Origin: CAZGAQ01 sp964523405
GTDB lineage: Bacteria; Planctomycetota; Phycisphaerae; UBA1845; Fen-1342
Assembly: GCA_964523405.1 (NCBI GenBank)
Contig: CAZGAQ010000016.1
Location: 1 to 64,000, forward strand
Direction: 5' to 3'
DNA: 64,000 bases
In this document: one piece after another, positions 59,667-64,000 of the stretch
How positions within the stretch are numbered: position 1 is the first letter of the stretch
How the letters are laid out: each line of letters opens with the position of its first letter
Program-made: the position numbers and the translations under genes
Notes under the pieces: model-generated
What the model was told of the DNA's origin: nothing
The model's input: the letters and a program-made list of their open reading frames with translations, nothing else
Databases searched by the model: none

Positions 59667-60905
59667 CTACGGCTTGTGGATCCGCGCCACGCAGAACAGG
59701 CCGTGGCCGCAGCCGACTGCGTCGCCGTAGGACTGCTCGATGCTGCGCAGGACCAGGGCGACCTGGGGCCCCACGATGCTGGCCCAGTAGTCGGCCACCG
59801 GGAAGCGTTCTCCATTGCGACAGAGCCACGCCAGCATCTTCAATTCGTCGGCCAAGGGCGGCTCGGCCGCTTCGATCAGTCGACGAACCGCATCGTCCCG
59901 GCGTTGCATCAGGGCTTCCAGCAGTGCGATAACGGTGTTCCAGCGGCGGGCGTAGTCGCTGATGCGCTCCCAGGCCGCGGGGGCCGCCGCGCGCCACGGT
60001 TCCAGATGGTCCAAGGTGATGCGGAGCTGCTCTACCTGGCCACGATAGCCGTGATCCAGCAGGCGGTTGACCTGATAGCGCCACGGGTGTGGGTGCGCGT
60101 TGAACAGCCCGGTGTCGATATGACGGCCCACGAGTACGGCGCGGTCGGCCATCACCTGAATATCGATCCGGCACTCCGCCTGTTGAGCCGCCTGCGCGAG
60201 TAGGCCGCGCAGCTCAGCGGCGGTCCAGAAGCAACAGTTGAACCAATTGATCTGATCCGGCGTCCGCTCCTCCGCTTTGAGCAGGTAGGCCATGTTGTAC
60301 GGCTGCACCGCCGGGGCCGGCTCCCGCCAATACTTGGGCCACTCCGGCGACAGCTGGCCGAGCAGGTCAAACACCATGAACGCCTCGCGGTCCACGTGAC
60401 GTGCGATCTGGTTGACCAGCCGCAGCAAGTCCGCGGGCGTGAGATGGGACAGCGAAGCATAGGACGAGAAGTAGAGGTCGAACGGCGGCTGGTCCGCCAA
60501 TGGGAAGCCCTGGGACAGGTCTCCTTCGATGAACTGAGTCTGGGGGTAGGCGGCATGGTTCCGCTGGCCCTGGGCGACCATGCTGGGCGAGAGGTCGAGG
60601 CCGACGTAGGCGCCCACATCCGTTGGCAGCAAGAGGAAATCCCGCACCTGCGGCGCGCCGTGGGGGTGCGCCGGAATATGCGTCAGCAGCGCAAAGCCCT
60701 CGCCGCTGCCGCAGCCCAGATCCACCACGCGCAGCGGGCCGCGCCGGGTGCGCAGGTCTTCGAGCACCTCGCGCAGGCTCAGTTTGATGGACATATCCTC
60801 CCAGAACTTGCGGACGTTGTCCTTCTTGCCTGTCAGGCTGCTGTCATCGGGTCCGTAGAATCCGGCTCCAACGGCAACCTCATAGAACTCGGCACGTTCA
60901 ATCAT
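59667..60905 (-). CDS. SAM-dependent methyltransferase with long C-terminal extension
   Basis: 412 residues. ATG 60905 follows GGAAGG. A class I methyltransferase domain covers about 40-240: VVDLGCGSGEGFALL (motif I), VGLDLSPSMV, FIEGDLSQG and FDLYFSSYASLSHL. The C-terminal about 170 residues (from WRYQVNRLLDHGYRGQ) are helical and not recognised, but WFNCCFWTAAELRG suggests a small extra lobe. The gene is 95 nt downstream of a MarR gene on the same strand, so it may be regulated by it. Substrate unknown. Confidence 0.83.
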   Translation of the reverse strand: MIERAEFYEVAVGAGFYGPDDSSLTGKKDNVRKFWEDMSIKLSLREVLEDLRTRRGPLRVVDLGCGSGEGFALLTHIPAHPHGAPQVRDFLLLPTDVGAYVGLDLSPSMVAQGQRNHAAYPQTQFIEGDLSQGFPLADQPPFDLYFSSYASLSHLTPADLLRLVNQIARHVDREAFMVFDLLGQLSPEWPKYWREPAPAVQPYNMAYLLKAEERTPDQINWFNCCFWTAAELRGLLAQAAQQAECRIDIQVMADRAVLVGRHIDTGLFNAHPHPWRYQVNRLLDHGYRGQVEQLRITLDHLEPWRAAAPAAWERISDYARRWNTVIALLEALMQRRDDAVRRLIEAAEPPLADELKMLAWLCRNGERFPVADYWASIVGPQVALVLRSIEQSYGDAVGCGHGLFCVARIHKP

Positions 60906-61000
60906 GCTGCACCGCCTTCCTGGTTGGGTCGGACGCCCGCGCCGCCGCCCGGCGGAGGAGCGCGCGTACCTGCGGTTGTCAGGCCGCGCGCTGCAGGGTG

Positions 61001-61492
61001 CTACAGCCGCTCCGGCCCGGTTACGAGGTGCGGCGAGGCATCGAGCCCCTCCGCGTCCATCATCGCGGCAACGCGCTGAAGCGTTGCCAGGATCGAGGTT
61101 CGTTCCCATTCGGGGAGCCGCGCCAGGTTGGCGCGCAGGCGATCCTGGAGCAGCGGTGGGGCCGTTCCCAGAAGAGTCCGCGCCGCGGGGGTGATGTGCA
61201 CATCGACTCCGCGGCGGTCTGTGCTGCTGCGGGTCCGCGTCACCAGGCCGCTGCGCTCCAGACGTTCCAGAATGCCGGTTGTGGTGGCTTGGCTGATCAG
61301 CAGGGCGCCGGCCAGTTCGCCGGCGCGCAGTGGCTGCCGGCGCGCGATCTCGTGGAGCGCGGCCAACTGCGGGCCGGTCAGTCCGTACTCCTCGGCGAGC
61401 CGATGGGAGTAGAGATCAACGGCGCGGATGATGCGACGAATTGCGGCCAGGATGCGCTGGTCATCTGGCAACACCGTCACCGACGTCTCCAT
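61001..61492 (-). CDS. MarR-family transcriptional regulator
   Basis: 163 residues. ATG 61492 has GGAGGAG six nt upstream, which decides it over the ATG at 61519 (no ribosome site). The winged helix-turn-helix is clear: GLTGPQLAALHEIARRQPLRAGELAGALLIS, then QATTTGILERLERSGLVTRTRSSTDRRGVDVHIT, which is the DNA-recognition helix and wing. The protein probably acts as a dimer on a palindromic operator such as the inverted repeat at 61545-61568, and may control itself and the methyltransferase gene. Ligand unknown. Confidence 0.93.
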   Translation of the reverse strand: METSVTVLPDDQRILAAIRRIIRAVDLYSHRLAEEYGLTGPQLAALHEIARRQPLRAGELAGALLISQATTTGILERLERSGLVTRTRSSTDRRGVDVHITPAARTLLGTAPPLLQDRLRANLARLPEWERTSILATLQRVAAMMDAEGLDASPHLVTGPERL

Positions 61493-61544
61493 GACCGACT
61501 CCTCCAGTGCGTTCGACATATTTTTAGCACACGAACTACAATTT

Positions 61545-61568
61545 GGATATGGGTGGCGAGACATATCC
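61545..61568. promoter_or_regulatory. Palindromic operator candidate upstream of marR
   Basis: GGATATG (61545-61551) and CATATCC (61562-61568) are perfect 7-bp inverted repeats 10 nt apart, a geometry used by MarR dimers. It is about 53 nt upstream of the marR start, in an AT-rich region. Confidence 0.55.
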
Positions 61569-62011
61569 TGAGTACGTGGCGTTTTCGGCCATGATGTGCC
61601 CATGAATGTACCTGATGAGAAGTATTATCAGACCTATTAATCCAGTGCCGGTCTTGAAACATGTTAGTGTGCGTTGCGGCGGACGGATCGGACACTCCCG
61701 ATCGGCGCGCCCGCCTCGGGGGTCGGTCGCGTGGCGTGTGGGGAGGTCCGGTAACGATCGTGGCGGCCGCAGCACGTGTTGGTGCGCCCTGCCGCGGCTT
61801 TCGCCAGCGACTTCATGCTGATTTCATGGTCTTCCCGCTAAGAACGCATGTACGACCCGAGAGTCGCGAAGCTTGGGAAGGCATGTGCGCACGCCAGGCA
61901 GCGCTCGCTGGCCGGCGTTCGTGCTGCGCGGCGGCGCGGAGTCGTGTTGTGGCGTTGGATGGGTTAGCGGCCAGGGGCCCGGCGCTGGGCCTCTCAGCAA
62001 GGAGACTCCCC
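61569..62011. other. Intergenic region between marR and the lamin-tail gene
   Basis: No gene recognised. The part up to about 61660 is markedly AT-richer than the genome, the rest GC-rich. Just before the ribosome site of the next gene, AGGGGCCC pairs with GGGCCTCT (one G-U pair) around 61972-61995, a hairpin that could affect translation. Confidence 0.4.
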
Positions 62012-64000
62012 GTGTCGAATACCGCGAAGTGGGCGGCGCCAGCTCTGGTTGCGCTGGCCCTGCTCGCCGGCCTGTGCCTGCCGCAGGCGCTGGCCGCGAT
62101 CTACATCAACGAGTTCATGGCCTCCAACCAAACGGGCATTCAGGACCCATGCGAGCCCGGGGAGTACCCGGACTGGATCGAGCTCTACAATTCCGGCACG
62201 TCGGCCGTCAGCCTCGCCAACATGTACCTCACTGACGATGCCGCCGAGCCCACCAAGTGGCGCTTCGTTGCGGGCGTCACGATCCCCGCGCAGGGCTACC
62301 TGCTGATCTACGCTGACGATGACGGTACGCAGGGCGCCCTGCACACCACTTTCAAGCTGAGTGCCTCCGGTGAGTACATCGGCCTGTACAACACCAACGG
62401 CACGACAGTCATCGACGCCATCACGTTCGGGGCGCAGACCACGGATGTCTCCTATGGTCGCTATCCCGACGGCGGCAGTTGGCGCGTCATGGTGGCGCCG
62501 ACGCCGGGCTGGAGCAATAACAACCCACCGCCCGTGATCGACAACACCACGCACTCGCCAGCCTACCCGACCGCCCTGTATCCGGTCTGGGTGACAGCGA
62601 CGATCACGGACGATGTCGGTGTGTCCGGTGCCACGGTGACCTACAACCCCGGTAGCGGGGCGGTCAGCCTGCCGATGTACGATGACGGCCTGCACCATGA
62701 CGGCGCCGCGGGCGATCACGTTTACGGCGCGCAAATCCCGGGCGTGGACTACGACAACACTGTCGCCTACTACGTCACGGCCACCGATGCCTACAGCTCC
62801 GCAACCCACGACCCCATCAGCGCACCGGCCGCGCAGTACACGTACTACGTCGGCCGCGCGGTGTGCGACTTCGAAGCCGATGGCGACGTGGATGGTACCG
62901 ACTTGGCCACGCAGGCCCTTTGCGCGATGGGCCCGGCCGTCACGCCGGGCTGTACGCCGCAGCCGGACGGCTATGCCCGGCCCGACCTCGACCAGGACGG
63001 CGACGTGGATCTGGCCGACTTTCTGGTGCTCCAGAGCTGTGCCACCGATCCCGGCGGCCCGGCGGATCCGGATTGTGGTCGCATCAGCACCGGCACCGGC
63101 CCGACGCAGATTCTGCTCAACGGCACCGCGATCCTCGTCCACGGCCCGGGCGTTATCGTGAACGGCACGATTGCCAACATCATCGCGGCGGGCACGTACA
63201 ACGTGAGCGGCACGCTCTCCGACGGCCAGCTCTTCGTCAACACTGAGGATGCGGCGCCGGTCCAACTCAATCTCAACGGAGTCGACATCACGAGCACCAC
63301 GTCGGCCCCGCTCTATGTCGCCAAGGCGCAGAGTGTCGCAATCACCCTGGGGGCGTCGACCGTGAACCGCCTCACGGATCCCACGACACACACGGACCTG
63401 ACCGAGGCCAACGCGGCGCTGTTCAGTGACGCGAGCGTCACGATCAACGGCAGCGGTGCGCTCATTGTCGCGGGGCGCTACAACGACGCCATCTCCAGCA
63501 AAGGCGTGCTGACGATTGCGGGCGGCACCATCACCGCGACTTCCGTCGACGACGGTATCCGCGGGAAGGAGAGTCTGGTTATTACCGGCGGCAATATCAC
63601 GGTGACCTCCGGCGGCGACGGGCTCAAGTCGGACGACGACTCGGGTACGGGCTACGGGACCGTGTCGATCGCGAATGCGACGGTGCAGGTCACGTCCACC
63701 CGAGATGCCATTACGGCGCAGACGGTTGTGAGCATCACGAGCGGCACGTTCACGCTGACGGCCGGCGGCGGCAGCAGCGCCGTGCTGCCGACCGATGTAT
63801 CCGCGAAGGGCATCAAGGGCACAACGCAGGTCAACATCTCGGGCGGCACGTTCACGATCAACGCGGCCGACGACGGTGTGCACTCGGACGTCAACGTGAC
63901 GATCGGCGGCGGCACGCTGAACATCGCGGTAGCGGACGACAGTCCGACGACGACGGCGGATTCGGACGCGATCCACGCCGACAGCACGATTGTGATCAAC
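62012..64000 (+). CDS. Secreted lamin-tail / dockerin / Cthe_2159-like carbohydrate-binding protein (partial)
   Basis: Partial: open to the right edge, at least 663 residues. GTG 62012 follows AAGGAG. Signal peptide residues 1-28 (LPQALA). Residues about 29-165 are a lamin-tail (LTD) domain (YINEFMASN, DWIELYNSG). About 175-280 is an Ig/Y_Y_Y-like region. Residues 286-350 look like a type I dockerin with two Ca-binding loops (DGDVDGTDLAT, DLDQDGDVDLADF). From about 365 a repetitive beta-helix with phrases SKGVLTIAGGTITATS and GIKGTTQVNISGGTF matches the Cthe_2159 family, whose founding member binds cellulose and pectin. An outer-surface glycan-binding role is likely. Confidence 0.88.
   Translation, partial: MSNTAKWAAPALVALALLAGLCLPQALAAIYINEFMASNQTGIQDPCEPGEYPDWIELYNSGTSAVSLANMYLTDDAAEPTKWRFVAGVTIPAQGYLLIYADDDGTQGALHTTFKLSASGEYIGLYNTNGTTVIDAITFGAQTTDVSYGRYPDGGSWRVMVAPTPGWSNNNPPPVIDNTTHSPAYPTALYPVWVTATITDDVGVSGATVTYNPGSGAVSLPMYDDGLHHDGAAGDHVYGAQIPGVDYDNTVAYYVTATDAYSSATHDPISAPAAQYTYYVGRAVCDFEADGDVDGTDLATQALCAMGPAVTPGCTPQPDGYARPDLDQDGDVDLADFLVLQSCATDPGGPADPDCGRISTGTGPTQILLNGTAILVHGPGVIVNGTIANIIAAGTYNVSGTLSDGQLFVNTEDAAPVQLNLNGVDITSTTSAPLYVAKAQSVAITLGASTVNRLTDPTTHTDLTEANAALFSDASVTINGSGALIVAGRYNDAISSKGVLTIAGGTITATSVDDGIRGKESLVITGGNITVTSGGDGLKSDDDSGTGYGTVSIANATVQVTSTRDAITAQTVVSITSGTFTLTAGGGSSAVLPTDVSAKGIKGTTQVNISGGTFTINAADDGVHSDVNVTIGGGTLNIAVADDSPTTTADSDAIHADSTIVIN

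Overview
The window is about 64 kb of GC-rich bacterial DNA with short intergenic gaps. It most likely comes from a planctomycete (Planctomycetota, perhaps Phycisphaerae-like). This is inferred from the mix of secreted modular proteins (lamin-tail, dockerin and Cthe_2159 domains; a protease with trailing beta-sandwich domains), a DUF4340/GldG-type ABC cluster, tandem DUF502 proteins, a tiny lysine-repeat protein and CACGAAGGA-type dispersed repeats. No rRNA, tRNA, CRISPR array, phage or complete transposon was seen.

Layout. 1-2261: 5' part of a secreted trypsin-fold protease (minus strand, runs off the left edge). 2.9-14.8 kb: housekeeping and envelope genes (zinc-ribbon protein, FAH-family hydrolase, rho, a YfcE-like phosphoesterase, a 30-residue lysine-repeat protein, TPR lipoprotein, yacG, purH, a beta-propeller protein, an OmpA-type lipoprotein, hisA, a small HTH protein, a small lipoprotein). 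15.0-31.1 kb: a complete 14-gene nuoA-N operon for respiratory complex I, interrupted in its gaps by dispersed repeats. 31.3-37.7 kb: a minus-strand four-gene ABC system (ATPase, permease, GldG-like, DUF4340) behind a near-consensus promoter. 37.9-41.9 kb: CDP-glucose genes (rfbF, rfbG), and divergently a glycosyltransferase and a methyltransferase. 42.1-44.6 kb: cydAB, a bd-type quinol oxidase. 44.8-52.9 kb: a membrane-anchored protein of unknown function, a Tyr/Asp-rich lipoprotein, a POT transporter with an inserted domain, two DUF502 proteins and an exported oligoendopeptidase F. 53.1-57.0 kb: a hybrid histidine kinase divergent from a PilZ-like response regulator. 57.1-61.5 kb: fabI, a ClC antiporter, a methyltransferase and a MarR regulator. 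62.0 kb to the end: a secreted lamin-tail/dockerin/Cthe_2159 protein (runs off the right edge).

How the genes work together. Complex I would feed quinol to terminal oxidases, of which the bd oxidase is one. The Rfb, glycosyltransferase and methyltransferase genes suggest surface glycan synthesis. The secreted proteins at both ends suggest extracellular protein and polysaccharide binding or degradation.

The most unusual signal is a family of short palindromic elements resembling REP sequences. They have a GTAG-type foot followed by a hairpin whose stem varies by compensatory changes. They lie at gene 3' ends, and at four genes (purH, the HTH gene, the Tyr/Asp-rich lipoprotein and the POT transporter) the gene's own TAG stop codon is the first triplet of the element or of its hairpin foot.
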